From Bacillus sp. Marseille-P3661 (lineage in GTDB: Bacteria; Bacillota; Bacilli; Bacillales; Bacillaceae_J): a DNA stretch of 64,000 nucleotides. The stretch covers positions 248,001 through 312,000 of the forward strand of contig NZ_LT965954.1 in NCBI RefSeq assembly GCF_900240995.1, in the 5' to 3' direction. Shown here in pieces: positions 48,513-57,378 of the stretch (position 1 is the stretch's first letter; each line of letters starts with the position of its first letter). The notes below the pieces were generated by a model. The model saw only the letters and a list, made by a program, of their open reading frames with translations. It had not been told where the DNA came from and did not search any database. Both the position numbers and the translations under genes were made by a program.

Positions 48513-49136
48513 TTAAAAAGCCATCTTATGTAATATATTAAGCTTTTCCCATGTTGATTTTGTTAAATTAATAAATTCAGTTGGATCCATGTTAATTGCA
48601 TCTTCCCTATCTAATATATGACCTACCATAATTTCTCCATTTTTATTATTGCGTAGTCGGTCAGCGATATTAATTAGGTCCTGATCTGATAGTTTTGATT
48701 GCTGCTCACCATAAGGTTTCATATGATCCTTATTCCAGTAAAAGTGATCTGGTATTACATTTCTTATCCCACCTATATTGTCTATCATATTTTGGGCAAA
48801 TATTTCTTTATTTTTAGCTTCATAAATAATTCCCCATTGAATTAATAAATGGGTTGACCATAAGGTAATTTGAAAATGAGGTAGCATTTTATAACCACGT
48901 TGATTGGATGAAAATGCAACCCAAGAATCATCCGGCGGATTAGTTTTTCTTCGAGCATGTTTGGCTACATGTGCAAACATAGGATCACCAGTTAAAATCG
49001 ATAGATCATCAGTTAAAATGCTAGCTAAAACATCGAATTTTGGTCTTAATTGATCTTTAAGTTTGACCATTCTTTCTTCAAGTCCTGGTATTACGAAGAG
49101 ATCGAAGTCTTGTTTTTCAAATCCGGTAAATTCCAC
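48513..49136 (-). CDS. yktB: YktB, DUF1054 (UPF0637) family protein
   Basis: 207 residues of the DUF1054 family, whose fold is known from structural genomics but whose function is not. Typical segments: FTGFEKQDFDLFVIPGLEER at the start, HVAKHARRKTNPPDDSWVAF in outline near 55, and PHFQITLWSTHLLIQWG near 87. GTG start after AAAAGGAGTG. Confidence 0.92.
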   Translation of the reverse strand: MEFTGFEKQDFDLFVIPGLEERMVKLKDQLRPKFDVLASILTDDLSILTGDPMFAHVAKHARRKTNPPDDSWVAFSSNQRGYKMLPHFQITLWSTHLLIQWGIIYEAKNKEIFAQNMIDNIGGIRNVIPDHFYWNKDHMKPYGEQQSKLSDQDLINIADRLRNNKNGEIMVGHILDREDAINMDPTEFINLTKSTWEKLNILHKMAF

Positions 49137-49276
49137 TTGCTTACACTCCTTTTAGAAATCTCCTTGCATATCAGCAAATTAGTATTTGTGACTGCTCTTC
49201 GACTTCCATTATCACTAACTAATAGTGATCCTACATAAAAATATAAAATCTCTCAATAAATACGCTTAACCTGAGC

Positions 49277-49546
49277 TTATATTTTCACTTTTTTTCCTGC
49301 AGGCATTTCTCGAGCTTGTTTTACAGTTCGGTAACAAGAAAAACCGGTTGCCTTATCGAAATTTCCGCACAATTGTTTCTCTTCACTTTTACTCGGTACA
49401 ATTTCTTTAAAGCGTTGATATGAAGCAAGTAATTTTTCTCTTAAGATACCTTGCTCATTTGCTTCTTCAATACATTGAAAAAAATAAATCACATCAATAA
49501 CTTCTTGTTTGTCCCAATCGGGGGAAATAGGATAACTGTATTGCAT
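49277..49546 (-). CDS. yktA: YktA, UPF0223 family protein
   Basis: 89 residues. [19 protein letters not shown] and [20 protein letters not shown] are UPF0223 signatures. Function unknown. Follows the monooxygenase gene by 22 bases and precedes yktB. Confidence 0.92.
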   Translation of the reverse strand: MQYSYPISPDWDKQEVIDVIYFFQCIEEANEQGILREKLLASYQRFKEIVPSKSEEKQLCGNFDKATGFSCYRTVKQAREMPAGKKVKI

Positions 49547-49568
49547 TGTGCTTACACCACACCTTACA

Positions 49569-50528
49569 TTATTCTTTCCAGTGATTACGAATCGTTTCGG
49601 CCTCAGAAATCATTCTATCAAACAATTCATTTACTGAAGGTATATCATTAATTCTACCCATTACCTGTCCAGCCCATGCAAACCCTTCATCCTCCAGACC
49701 ATCATAGATATAGCGTTGATTAGCTTTACCACTGATAAAATCCTTTAAATGGTCATAATCTCCATATTCCTTTTCTATTTCTAGAATTTTCGACGTCCAA
49801 GAATTAGCTATAGCTCGAGCAGGTGCACCAATAGAACGCTTTATTACTACAGTATCATTTTCAGTTCCCTGTACTAACCGGTTTTTGTAAAGTTCATGTG
49901 CATGTATACATTCCTTTGTTGCTATAAATCTTGTTCCCATCTCAATACCTTCAGCACCTAAGCTTAACGCAGCAAGTAAGCCCCTGCCATCACCAATGCC
50001 TCCTGAAGCAATAACCGGAATTGAAACAGCATCAACTACTTGTGGAACTAATACAAAGGTTCCTGTATCTGAGCGTCCTAAATGCCCCCCACCTTCTTGT
50101 CCAACAACAATAACAGCATCAGCACCTAATTCTTCAGCCTTTACTGCCTGTCTTCTTGCAGCAACTAAAACAAGTTTTTTTGTTTCACTACCTTTTAATA
50201 TTTCAAAAATCGGTGCTGGATTACCTCCTGTCATTGTAACCACTGGAACTTGTTCTTCTACAGCTACAACAACCATATCCTCGAATTTTCTACCATGGTT
50301 TCCAATTGCATAATTCACACCAAATGGTTTGCTCGTTTTCTCTTTCACTTTTCGGATTTCTTCCCGTAATTCTTCTGGTGTATTTAAAGACATAGCTGTA
50401 ATTTGTCCTAAACCACCAGCGTTTGAGACAGCCGCTGCTAAATCGGAATATGCCAAATATGCTAATCCACCTTGGATAATCGGATATTCTATTCCAAGCA
50501 GTTGAGTAACTCTTGTTTTCCAATTCAC
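49569..50528 (-). CDS. Nitronate monooxygenase / NPD-family flavoenzyme
   Basis: FMN-dependent TIM-barrel of the 2-nitropropane dioxygenase family. GTG start ([21 protein letters not shown]) after GGTGGGGATTTCA gives 319 residues. Key segments: [25 protein letters not shown] near residue 140 and [22 protein letters not shown] near 175. Related enzymes detoxify propionate-3-nitronate or act as FabK enoyl-ACP reductases; lack of fatty-acid gene neighbours favours the first. Confidence 0.82.
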   Translation of the reverse strand: MNWKTRVTQLLGIEYPIIQGGLAYLAYSDLAAAVSNAGGLGQITAMSLNTPEELREEIRKVKEKTSKPFGVNYAIGNHGRKFEDMVVVAVEEQVPVVTMTGGNPAPIFEILKGSETKKLVLVAARRQAVKAEELGADAVIVVGQEGGGHLGRSDTGTFVLVPQVVDAVSIPVIASGGIGDGRGLLAALSLGAEGIEMGTRFIATKECIHAHELYKNRLVQGTENDTVVIKRSIGAPARAIANSWTSKILEIEKEYGDYDHLKDFISGKANQRYIYDGLEDEGFAWAGQVMGRINDIPSVNELFDRMISEAETIRNHWKE

Positions 50529-50871
50529 TGAAATCCCCACCCTATTTTCATTTTATCTTTTATAAGTTTTTCTATATTTATTTTAAAAATCCTTTAAGAA
50601 GTCTGGTATTTCACCTGAATTGTGGAAAGCTATACTCATATCTAATGATTTTTTTCTTGAAATTAATTTTTGTTTTGTTAAAATAAGTTTGTTTTACTCC
50701 ATTTATAAATAACATTTTCGTACTTATATCATAATTTTAAAAGGTAATAACTAAGAATCTGTTACTTACTATTTTTCAGTAAAAAAACATATAAATTCTG
50801 GTAGTATAAACTGGAGCTACCATGTTTGATATTCAGGATTTAATGTAATTCAGTAGATTGAGGTGTCTAAT
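50529..50871. other. Intergenic promoter region of speA and the monooxygenase gene
   Basis: A 343-base, strongly AT-rich divergent gap. TAGTATAAA near 50800 could serve as an extended -10 for speA. I see no gene, no stable hairpin and no riboswitch. Confidence 0.4.
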
Positions 50872-52344
50872 TTGAATCAAAATGAAACTCCCCTGTTTAC
50901 AGGGCTTATTCAACATGCAAAAAAAAACCCAATACAATTCCACATACCTGGCCATAAAAAGGGAAGTGGGATGGATCCTGAATTCCGTGAATTTATTGGG
51001 GACAATGCATTATCAATTGATTTGATAAATATTGGTCCTTTAGATGATCTGCATCATCCTCATGGAATGATTAAGAAAGCTCAAGAATTAGCAGCAAACG
51101 CATTTGGTGCAGATCATACTTTTTTCTCTGTACAGGGAACAAGTGGAGCTATTATTGCAATGGTAATGTCAGTTTGTAAGCCTGGGGAAAAAATTATTGT
51201 TCCGCGAAATGTTCATAAATCAGTAATGTCCGCCATTATTTTTTCAGGAGCAACGCCTATATTTATCCACCCTGAAATAGATAAAAATTTAGGTATTTCC
51301 CATGGAATAACGACAGAATCTGTTGAAAAAGCACTAAAAGCCCATCCTGATGCAAAGGGCTTATTAGTAATTAATCCAACATATTTTGGAATTGCAGCAA
51401 ATTTAAAAGAAATCGTTGATATAGCACACTCATACCATATACCAGTTCTTGTGGATGAGGCCCATGGTGTTCATATTCATTTTCATGATGAACTCCCATT
51501 ATCAGCAATGCAAGCAGGTGCAGACATGGCGGCAACTAGTGTCCATAAATTAGGAGGCTCAATGACGCAAAGCTCAATTTTAAATGTTAAAGAAGGTTTA
51601 GTATCTGCCCAACATGTGCAAGCCATACTGAGTATGTTAACCACGACCTCAACGTCCTATTTACTGTTATCATCTTTAGATGTTGCAAGAAAACAATTAG
51701 CAACAAAAGGAAAAGAACTTATAGATAAAGCAATTGCACTCGCAGAAGAAACACGAAAAAAAGTCAACGAGATTCCACATTTGTATTGTGTTGGAGAAGA
51801 AATTCTTGGGACAAAAGCAACTTATGATTATGATCCAACTAAATTAATTATTTCTGTAAAAGAGCTGGGTTTAACAGGTTATGAGGTAGAAGTTTGGCTG
51901 CGTGAACAATATAACATTGAAGTGGAGCTTTCTGATCTTTATAATATCCTTTGTATCATTACTCCAGGAGATACGGATGAACAAACAGGGATACTAATAC
52001 ATGCTTTAAAAGAATTAGCAAAACAACGAGACTACTCTATATCCAATACAGAGTCTATCGAAGTTCATGTTCCAAACATCCCAGTTCTAGCGTTGTCGCC
52101 AAGAGATGCCTTTTATTCAGAAACTGAAGTTGTTACTCTGAAAGAATCAGTCGGAAGAATTATTGCTGAATTTATTATGGTATATCCACCAGGAATTCCA
52201 ATCCTAATTCCGGGCGAGATCATTACGCAAGAGAACATTGATTATATTACTGAAAATCTTGAAGGTGGATTACCCGTTCAGGGGCCTGAGGACCCTGAAT
52301 TAAAAACACTGAGAGTTATAAAAGAACATCGTGCCATTAGATAA
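50872..52344 (+). CDS. speA: Arginine decarboxylase, biosynthetic, fold type I
   Basis: PLP-dependent decarboxylase that makes agmatine for polyamine synthesis. A TTG start (MNQNETPLFTGLIQHAK) after GAGGTGTCTAAT gives 490 residues, the length of B. subtilis SpeA. Substrate motif QFHIPGHKKGSGMDPEF near residue 20, LVDEAHGVHIHFHDELP near 193 and the PLP lysine in TSVHKLGGS near 227. The C-terminal Orn/Lys/Arg decarboxylase domain (YPPGIPILIPGE) is intact. Lysine or ornithine as substrate cannot be excluded from sequence alone. Confidence 0.93.
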   Translation: MNQNETPLFTGLIQHAKKNPIQFHIPGHKKGSGMDPEFREFIGDNALSIDLINIGPLDDLHHPHGMIKKAQELAANAFGADHTFFSVQGTSGAIIAMVMSVCKPGEKIIVPRNVHKSVMSAIIFSGATPIFIHPEIDKNLGISHGITTESVEKALKAHPDAKGLLVINPTYFGIAANLKEIVDIAHSYHIPVLVDEAHGVHIHFHDELPLSAMQAGADMAATSVHKLGGSMTQSSILNVKEGLVSAQHVQAILSMLTTTSTSYLLLSSLDVARKQLATKGKELIDKAIALAEETRKKVNEIPHLYCVGEEILGTKATYDYDPTKLIISVKELGLTGYEVEVWLREQYNIEVELSDLYNILCIITPGDTDEQTGILIHALKELAKQRDYSISNTESIEVHVPNIPVLALSPRDAFYSETEVVTLKESVGRIIAEFIMVYPPGIPILIPGEIITQENIDYITENLEGGLPVQGPEDPELKTLRVIKEHRAIR

Positions 52345-52360
52345 GGTCACATTATTCTTC

Positions 52361-52390
52361 AAGCCCTGCTTAATGTAGCAGGGCTTATTT
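52361..52390 (+). terminator. Terminator downstream of speA
   Basis: AAGCCCTGCT (52361-52370) pairs with AGCAGGGCTT (52377-52386), then ATTTGTTT. Confidence 0.85.
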
Positions 52391-52407
52391 GTTTATTAAT
52401 TTGTGCA

Positions 52408-52640
52408 AACAAAAAAGCATGACCAATTGTGTCATACTTTAAACGTTAATTATTACTAGCCACATATTATTCGTTTGTTTTTTCTTGATGATCACAACAG
52501 TCACTACATTTTGCATATAGTGTTGTTACTTTATGATCTTCAAAGTGTTCAATCGTGCTCTCACATTGTTGGCAAACGATAATTCCCATGGTTTCATCCC
52601 CTCAAAACATTTTGTTGAAAACGCTTAATATATGTTATGT
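52408..52640 (-). ncRNA. SR1-type dual-function small RNA
   Basis: Predicted transcript of about 230 bases from the promoter at 52647-52675 to a terminator in which AGCATGAC (52416-52423) pairs with GTCATACT (52431-52438) and a T run follows on the minus strand. It contains the SR1P reading frame. In B. subtilis SR1 (about 205 bases, between pdhD and speA) base-pairs with ahrC mRNA and encodes the peptide SR1P; CcpN represses it in glycolytic conditions. Location beside speA, encoded peptide and operator all agree. Exact ends are inferred. Confidence 0.85.
52467..52589 (-). CDS. sr1P: GapA-binding peptide SR1P
   Basis: A 40-residue frame opening MGIIVCQQCESTIEHFEDHK, then VTTLYAKCSDCCDHQEK. 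The pattern MGxIVCQxC, FEDxKVTTLY and a following cysteine cluster is that of SR1P, which binds glyceraldehyde-3-phosphate dehydrogenase GapA and stimulates RNase J1. GAGGGGATGAAACC provides the ribosome binding site. The two CxxC pairs could bind a metal. Confidence 0.9.
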   Translation of the reverse strand: MGIIVCQQCESTIEHFEDHKVTTLYAKCSDCCDHQEKTNE

Positions 52641-52646
52641 AATTAC

Positions 52647-52675
52647 ATATTAATATGTCATACTATTTATGTCAA
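52647..52675 (-). promoter_or_regulatory. SR1 promoter with CcpN-type operator in the spacer
   Basis: On the minus strand, TTGACA (52675-52670) and TAATAT (52652-52647) are separated by 17 bases. The spacer contains TATGACATATT (minus strand, 52662-52652) and TATGTCATACT (plus strand, 52654-52664). Both fit the published CcpN motif TRTGHYATAYW fully and overlap as a near-palindrome. Confidence 0.8.
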
Positions 52676-52730
52676 TAGTTATTTTGTATAACATATTACT
52701 GTATTTATATAAGAGATTTTCTAGTATAAC

Positions 52731-52765
52731 AAACAAAAAAGTCCGATATATGTTACATCGGACTT
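52731..52765 (-). terminator. Terminator downstream of the DUF3055 gene
   Basis: AAGTCCGAT (52739-52747) pairs with ATCGGACTT (52757-52765), followed on the minus strand by TTTTGTTT. It insulates the SR1 promoter from upstream transcription. Confidence 0.85.
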
Positions 52766-52777
52766 ATAGAAAAAAAT

Positions 52778-53077
52778 CTAATCATATTGAGTTTCTAGGT
52801 ATAAAGCAGGAACAATCTCTTCTAAAAAAGCGGATAGATCTGATGCCTCTTTCAGGCTTTCTAATTGAAATGCTTTCTTTAGGTGTTCTAAATCCTGAAT
52901 ATCATTGACATCTAAAAGAGCGGAACGTCCGGTTTGCATACAAACAACGAGTGGTTTTCCAAAAAACATATTGGTGTAAACAATTCCAAAGTCGTAACGA
53001 TAATCTTCCGTTGTAAACCCCACGAAACGTGTTTTCACCTTTTCACTTTCATCATACAATTTGTGATTAAAGCTCAT
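52778..53077 (-). CDS. DUF3055-family protein
   Basis: 99 residues from the ATG of MSFNHKLYDESEKVKTRFVG after GGAGGGGGGAACGAGT; the longer frame upstream is not used. RFVGFTTEDYRYDFGIVYTN and KPLVVCMQTGRSALLD fit the SAV4026-like DUF3055 family of small Firmicutes proteins. Cytoplasmic, acidic, function unknown. Confidence 0.78.
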   Translation of the reverse strand: MSFNHKLYDESEKVKTRFVGFTTEDYRYDFGIVYTNMFFGKPLVVCMQTGRSALLDVNDIQDLEHLKKAFQLESLKEASDLSAFLEEIVPALYLETQYD

Positions 53078-53311
53078 ACTCGTTCCCCCCTCCAAGATTG
53101 TGTATTGATTCACATTGTCTAAGGTTATTGTATAGTTTCTTTTACGTCCATTCAATAGATTTTTTAATGCGATTGTTAACATTCTATGAACAATGAACCA
53201 CTTTTATGATTAAAAAAAGTAATACCACAACCCCTTTACCTTTTGTTTTAAAAATCTTAAAATAGTGCTATTATATTATCGGAGAAAAGTTTAGAATAGG
53301 GGGAACTAATA

Positions 53312-53740
53312 ATGGCTAGCACAGCGTACATAAAACTAGTACCGGAAGCAAATAAGCAAGAAATTTCATTACAAGAATTGAAGGAATTATTCCATTATTA
53401 TAAGGATATCACAAGTAAAACAGGTGAACAGCTTAATTGGCAATATGGAGATGCAGCCTTTCCTTATGAATTAAAGGAAAAAGACGAGGCAAACGGAGAA
53501 TGGTTTTATCTAAAGGGGACTTCCGAAAAATACAACTTTATTTTATTAGGTGTCGGAAGTGAGGAAGTAGAAAATGAAGATGGTACTACCAGAACGCAAC
53601 AGCATATCCAGGTAGCACTTCCGGATAGCTCAACCTATGGTGATAAAGGGAAGGCTAATGAGTTCTGTAAATTTATGGCTAAAAAATTTAACGCCGAGTT
53701 ACACCTATTTAATGGTAGAATAATGTATTTTAATAAATAA
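53312..53740 (+). CDS. DUF1885-like conserved protein
   Basis: 142 residues, cytoplasmic. ELKELFHYYKDITSKTGEQL and WQYGDAAFPYEL near residue 43 match a Bacillus/Geobacillus family of known fold but unknown function (DUF1885). ATG after ATAGGGGGAACTAATA. Divergent from the DUF3055 gene. Confidence 0.7.
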   Translation: MASTAYIKLVPEANKQEISLQELKELFHYYKDITSKTGEQLNWQYGDAAFPYELKEKDEANGEWFYLKGTSEKYNFILLGVGSEEVENEDGTTRTQQHIQVALPDSSTYGDKGKANEFCKFMAKKFNAELHLFNGRIMYFNK

Positions 53741-53752
53741 TCAAGAAAATGT

Positions 53753-53798
53753 AAGCGCCTTGGTCAGCACTAGGGGCTAGGCGCTGTAGCTAGACAAG
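53753..53798. repeat. Dispersed repeat, minimal copy with both ends and no interior
   Basis: AAGCGCCTTGGTCAGCAC joined to TAGGGGCTAGGCGCTGTAGC, then TAGACAAG. The two ends of the 46768-46899 element are retained and its middle is deleted. AGCGCC and GGCGCT pair. The tail GTAGCTAGACA also occurs at 11665-11675. Confidence 0.65.
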
Positions 53799-53832
53799 TA
53801 CATTAAAAATAAATACTTTCACCTTGTTAAGT

Positions 53833-53859
53833 AAAAAAGCATGGCTCATTGAGCCATGC
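53833..53859 (-). terminator. Terminator of the M23 peptidase gene
   Basis: GCATGGCTC (53839-53847) pairs with GAGCCATGC (53851-53859), followed on the minus strand by six T. Confidence 0.88.
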
Positions 53860-53867
53860 CTCACTTC

Positions 53868-54959
53868 TTATATTTGCTCAGCAAAAGCTGACTTTAATGC
53901 TAGAACAATTTGCTCTTCAGTTAATCCTTTCCAAAAAAGGTCCCCTTTATATAAAAGATCCAAATGTAAATGTAATTCGGTATCATTATTTTTAACTTCA
54001 CCACTTGTCCCAGTGTTCCCTACATATCCAATCAACATATCAGGAGTTACACGATCACCTACAGTTATTTCTTCTGCAATACGATCTAAATGAGAAAAAC
54101 GCGCTTGCAGGCCGTTTTCATACTGCACCCACACTTGTCTCCCCCTTAATCTATCTAAAATATACTCAGGGGTTGATTCTTCCTCTGCGGCAATTTTTAA
54201 ATCCTTATTGCGTTCTTCAACGGAGGAATACTTGAAATAATCATGGTCCGCTCGTACTACGAAACCATTACCCATAGCGTATACTGCTGTTTGTCTGTTC
54301 ATTGGAACACCGCTCGAAAAGCCATACCAATCCATTCCTTCATGAAAGCCATTCCGATAAGCGCGTCTGGCGCCCGGAAGATGTGATGAAATCGTATCTA
54401 CCATTGCTCCCTTTATTGGATTATGAAGTTCCTTCATTAACAAAATAATTTGATCAATGTTCCCCAAGACTGCAACTGATTCACTACTATCTTCCTCAAA
54501 AACAGTACTAGGCTCCCAATAAAATTCAACAACTCCCTGTTTTACATTGGCGGTTAGACCTAGTGCCTTCGTTAAAAAATCAATTGGTAACCAAGGTTCG
54601 TTATCAATTATCTTAAACTCATAGCTATCATCAGGCAACAGCATACCATTTACTCGGAGAACAGGAACACCAAAAATCATATAATAATGATTATTATCTA
54701 TTACCATGTTTAGTGTTTTATGGATTGGGTCAAATTGATAGGAACCATTTACTTCACTAAAAAAAGCGGGAACCGAAAAAAACAACTCACTATCTAGCGT
54801 TGCAATGCTTAATTCCCTCCAATTTGGATCAACAACCTTATTATCCATTACTAAAGGCTCAGCTGTCTTTTGCCGTTTCTCAAAAGGTGATAAAAAGGGC
54901 TGACAAGCTGTCATTAAAGTACAAATAGAACAAATATAAATAATAAATAATATCCTCAC
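53868..54959 (-). CDS. M23-family metallopeptidase lipoprotein with stalk-like domain
   Basis: Extracytoplasmic, membrane-anchored peptidoglycan endopeptidase candidate, 363 residues. Signal peptide with lipobox LMTAC (Cys19). A stalk-like domain (about 80-150; GVPVLRVNGMLLPDDSYEF in outline) precedes an M23 (LytM) domain (about 200-350). Zinc ligands are seen as HEGMDW (H-x3-D) and the HLHLDL HxH; GYVGNTGTSGEV is the usual loop. GTG start after GAGGTGAAAAGTGA. No close B. subtilis counterpart at this place. Confidence 0.82.
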   Translation of the reverse strand: MRILFIIYICSICTLMTACQPFLSPFEKRQKTAEPLVMDNKVVDPNWRELSIATLDSELFFSVPAFFSEVNGSYQFDPIHKTLNMVIDNNHYYMIFGVPVLRVNGMLLPDDSYEFKIIDNEPWLPIDFLTKALGLTANVKQGVVEFYWEPSTVFEEDSSESVAVLGNIDQIILLMKELHNPIKGAMVDTISSHLPGARRAYRNGFHEGMDWYGFSSGVPMNRQTAVYAMGNGFVVRADHDYFKYSSVEERNKDLKIAAEEESTPEYILDRLRGRQVWVQYENGLQARFSHLDRIAEEITVGDRVTPDMLIGYVGNTGTSGEVKNNDTELHLHLDLLYKGDLFWKGLTEEQIVLALKSAFAEQI

Positions 54960-55108
54960 TCACTTTTCACCTCAACTAACACAAACCTCCATCCTCTCAT
55001 TTTTTCCTTTTTCAACAATTTTATGCTAATCATATTAAAGATTATAAATGTTTTCATTCCGATACTATTAGAGTATCCGAAAAAAATGATCCTTAGTAAA
55101 ATTCACCT

Positions 55109-55146
55109 AAAAAAAAGCAGTTTCTTCATTTTGAAGTAACTGCTTT
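55109..55146 (-). terminator. Terminator of the deacetylase gene
   Basis: AAAGCAGTT (55114-55122) with AACTGCTTT (55138-55146) plus inner CTTC/GAAG, then a T run on the minus strand. Confidence 0.85.
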
Positions 55147-55159
55147 CATAATATGTTAA

Positions 55160-56023
55160 CTATTCAGGTGTTTGAATTAGATGCGGATCCACTATTTCAT
55201 ACCCTTTGTTTTGCAGCCCTTTAACAATACCAGCTAATGCATCCCTCGTCCATTCCCGATCATGCATTAATAAATTTGCACCTTTATGGAGAAGGTTTGT
55301 ATTTACCATTATATCTTCGAGTGTTTCTTTATTCATATAGTCCTTTTCAAAATCATATCCATATGTCCAATTCATTACAAGCATCTTTTCTTCGTTAGCA
55401 ATTAACTTACTATAATCTGTATTCGCTCCAAATGGCGCTCGGAAAAATTTAGGACGCTCTCCTGTAATACTTTCAACTAAATTATTTAATTCAATTATTT
55501 GGTATTTCTGCTCCTCTTCAGATAATTTCTTTAGATTTTCATGATTCATTGTATGATTACCAATTGGAAAACCCATTTCATAAATTTCTTTTAGTATGGC
55601 CTTTTTTTCATCAGTATTTAAAAAATGACCATTTACAAAGAAGATTGCGCCTACATTAAGATCCTTTAAAATTTTAGCCATTTCTAGTGCATACTTATCA
55701 GGTGCATCGTCAATTGTAAGCAATACAATATTCTCTGGGGCATCACTAATTGGCTTAATGTCAAATACCTCATTCATTTTATAGAGCGGTAGCAATGTTG
55801 TCTCTTTTGGTGGTTGATTGACCACCGGTTGTTCGACAGTATTTTCATTACTTTCTGTTTGTTGTACATCAGCTCCAGATTCCAATTCCGTAAAATCATT
55901 ATTTTCATTCGCTGTCACTGATTCAGTTGGAATTTCTTGAGTCATTTCAGTGGAGTTTGTACACCCAGTAATTAGAAATAAACCTATAAATACAATAAAG
56001 AAGAAATTCATTTTTACAGTCAT
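55160..56023 (-). CDS. Polysaccharide deacetylase (NodB-fold) lipoprotein
   Basis: 287 residues: signal peptide with lipobox LITGC (Cys21), an acidic Glu/Thr/Asn-rich linker to about residue 80, and a NodB domain. Catalytic and metal motifs: LLTIDDAPD (Asp pair) near residue 102, GNHTMNH (metal histidines) near 155, FFRAPFG near 195 and a final LLMHD. Predicted to deacetylate peptidoglycan or a related glycan outside the membrane. ATG after GGGGGAGGGCTATAGA. Confidence 0.87.
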   Translation of the reverse strand: MTVKMNFFFIVFIGLFLITGCTNSTEMTQEIPTESVTANENNDFTELESGADVQQTESNENTVEQPVVNQPPKETTLLPLYKMNEVFDIKPISDAPENIVLLTIDDAPDKYALEMAKILKDLNVGAIFFVNGHFLNTDEKKAILKEIYEMGFPIGNHTMNHENLKKLSEEEQKYQIIELNNLVESITGERPKFFRAPFGANTDYSKLIANEEKMLVMNWTYGYDFEKDYMNKETLEDIMVNTNLLHKGANLLMHDREWTRDALAGIVKGLQNKGYEIVDPHLIQTPE

Positions 56024-56151
56024 TCTATAGCCCTCCCCCTAAATTATTGCCATACAGTATAGTATACCGTACTGCAAAAACACCAAACAATCGATTATAA
56101 TAATAATAGTTACTCTTTTATATAAATTTTTATTATTGGATGGATATTTTT

Positions 56152-57213
56152 ATGGATAAATTATTAAAAAGTTTTTTATTTGGCGGACGGGTTTTAAAGA
56201 CGGGTATAGCAGTCTTTATTACAGCGATATTATGTCAACTCTTTAACTTGCCAACAATTTTTGCTGTAATCACTGCAATTGTAACGATTGAACCAACAGC
56301 AACGGATTCTATAAAAAAAGGAATCATTCGATTTCCTGCTTCCGCGATTGGTGCTGCTCTATCGATGCTGTTAGTATCATTCCTCGGTGAACAACCGTTG
56401 ACATATGCACTTGCCACAATTCTTACAATTTATTTTTGTCATAAACTTAAACTAGAGGATGGCATCGTAGTTGCTACCATCACAGCAGCAGCAATGATTC
56501 CAGCTACTACTGATCATTTTTTACTAGCATTTATTGCGAGGCTTGGGACGACAACCATTGGTATTGTAGTTTCGACAATTGTAAATATTATCATTCTTCC
56601 TCCAAAGTTCTCACATTTGATCGACAAGAATATTGCCGATATGTTCGAACTGAAAGCTGAGATTCTCGAACAGCACCTTAAACAATTAGGCACATATTCA
56701 TCAAAAAGAAAACAAACCATAGCTTCCTTATATGCAAAACTAGGTCAGCTAATCGTTAGGACTAATAAACTTTGTTATTACGAACGTGAAGAATTTAAAT
56801 ATCATAAACAAAATCCAAAGGATATTCGCATGTTCCACTATACGAATAAGCGATTAAATGTATTACAATTAATTGCATTCCATCTCGGAAATCTGAACTA
56901 CTTAGAAAATAAGAAACTTGATTTTTCAAAGACACAGAAAGACGTATTGTGTAGTACAATCCTTTCATTAATTGAGATTCTTAAAAAACCTGAACATCAA
57001 ATTCCAGTTGAACACCATCAAATTATCGAACAAGTAGATAGGATTTTTCGAAGTTGGAAAGAATCAGGACAGCAGCCTGTTCAAGGGAAGTATTATCACC
57101 ACTTCCAGCCTGAGACTACTTTTTTATACGAAATTCTCTCGATTCACGATGCATTAGAAGAGCTCGAACAACTCGCCCATACAAATATTAAATTACAGGA
57201 TCTACGTAATTAA
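56152..57213 (+). CDS. Aromatic acid exporter (ArAE) family membrane protein
   Basis: 353 residues. The N-terminal half (about 10-150) has six membrane segments, with AVITAIVTIEPTATDSIKKG near residue 38 as the family signature; the C-terminal half is a soluble helical domain with LRxNKLCYYEREEF-like sequence. This is the Bacillus ArAE_1 (DUF939) type. Substrate unknown. I use the second ATG (MDKLLKSFLFGGRV), 12 bases into the open frame, after GGATGG; the first ATG is also possible. Confidence 0.8.
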   Translation: MDKLLKSFLFGGRVLKTGIAVFITAILCQLFNLPTIFAVITAIVTIEPTATDSIKKGIIRFPASAIGAALSMLLVSFLGEQPLTYALATILTIYFCHKLKLEDGIVVATITAAAMIPATTDHFLLAFIARLGTTTIGIVVSTIVNIIILPPKFSHLIDKNIADMFELKAEILEQHLKQLGTYSSKRKQTIASLYAKLGQLIVRTNKLCYYEREEFKYHKQNPKDIRMFHYTNKRLNVLQLIAFHLGNLNYLENKKLDFSKTQKDVLCSTILSLIEILKKPEHQIPVEHHQIIEQVDRIFRSWKESGQQPVQGKYYHHFQPETTFLYEILSIHDALEELEQLAHTNIKLQDLRN

Positions 57214-57378
57214 TTTTATACTATATTTACTAAATGTATTTTTATGTCACAACTATATCTAGTATTTTTCATTTGTGTAACAAATAGATGACAACCCTTC
57301 CCCTTTTTAAATTGAATGATAAAATATGTGTTAGACACAGATACATAATTTCTCATTCAGAAAGAAGTGAGCATCCTC

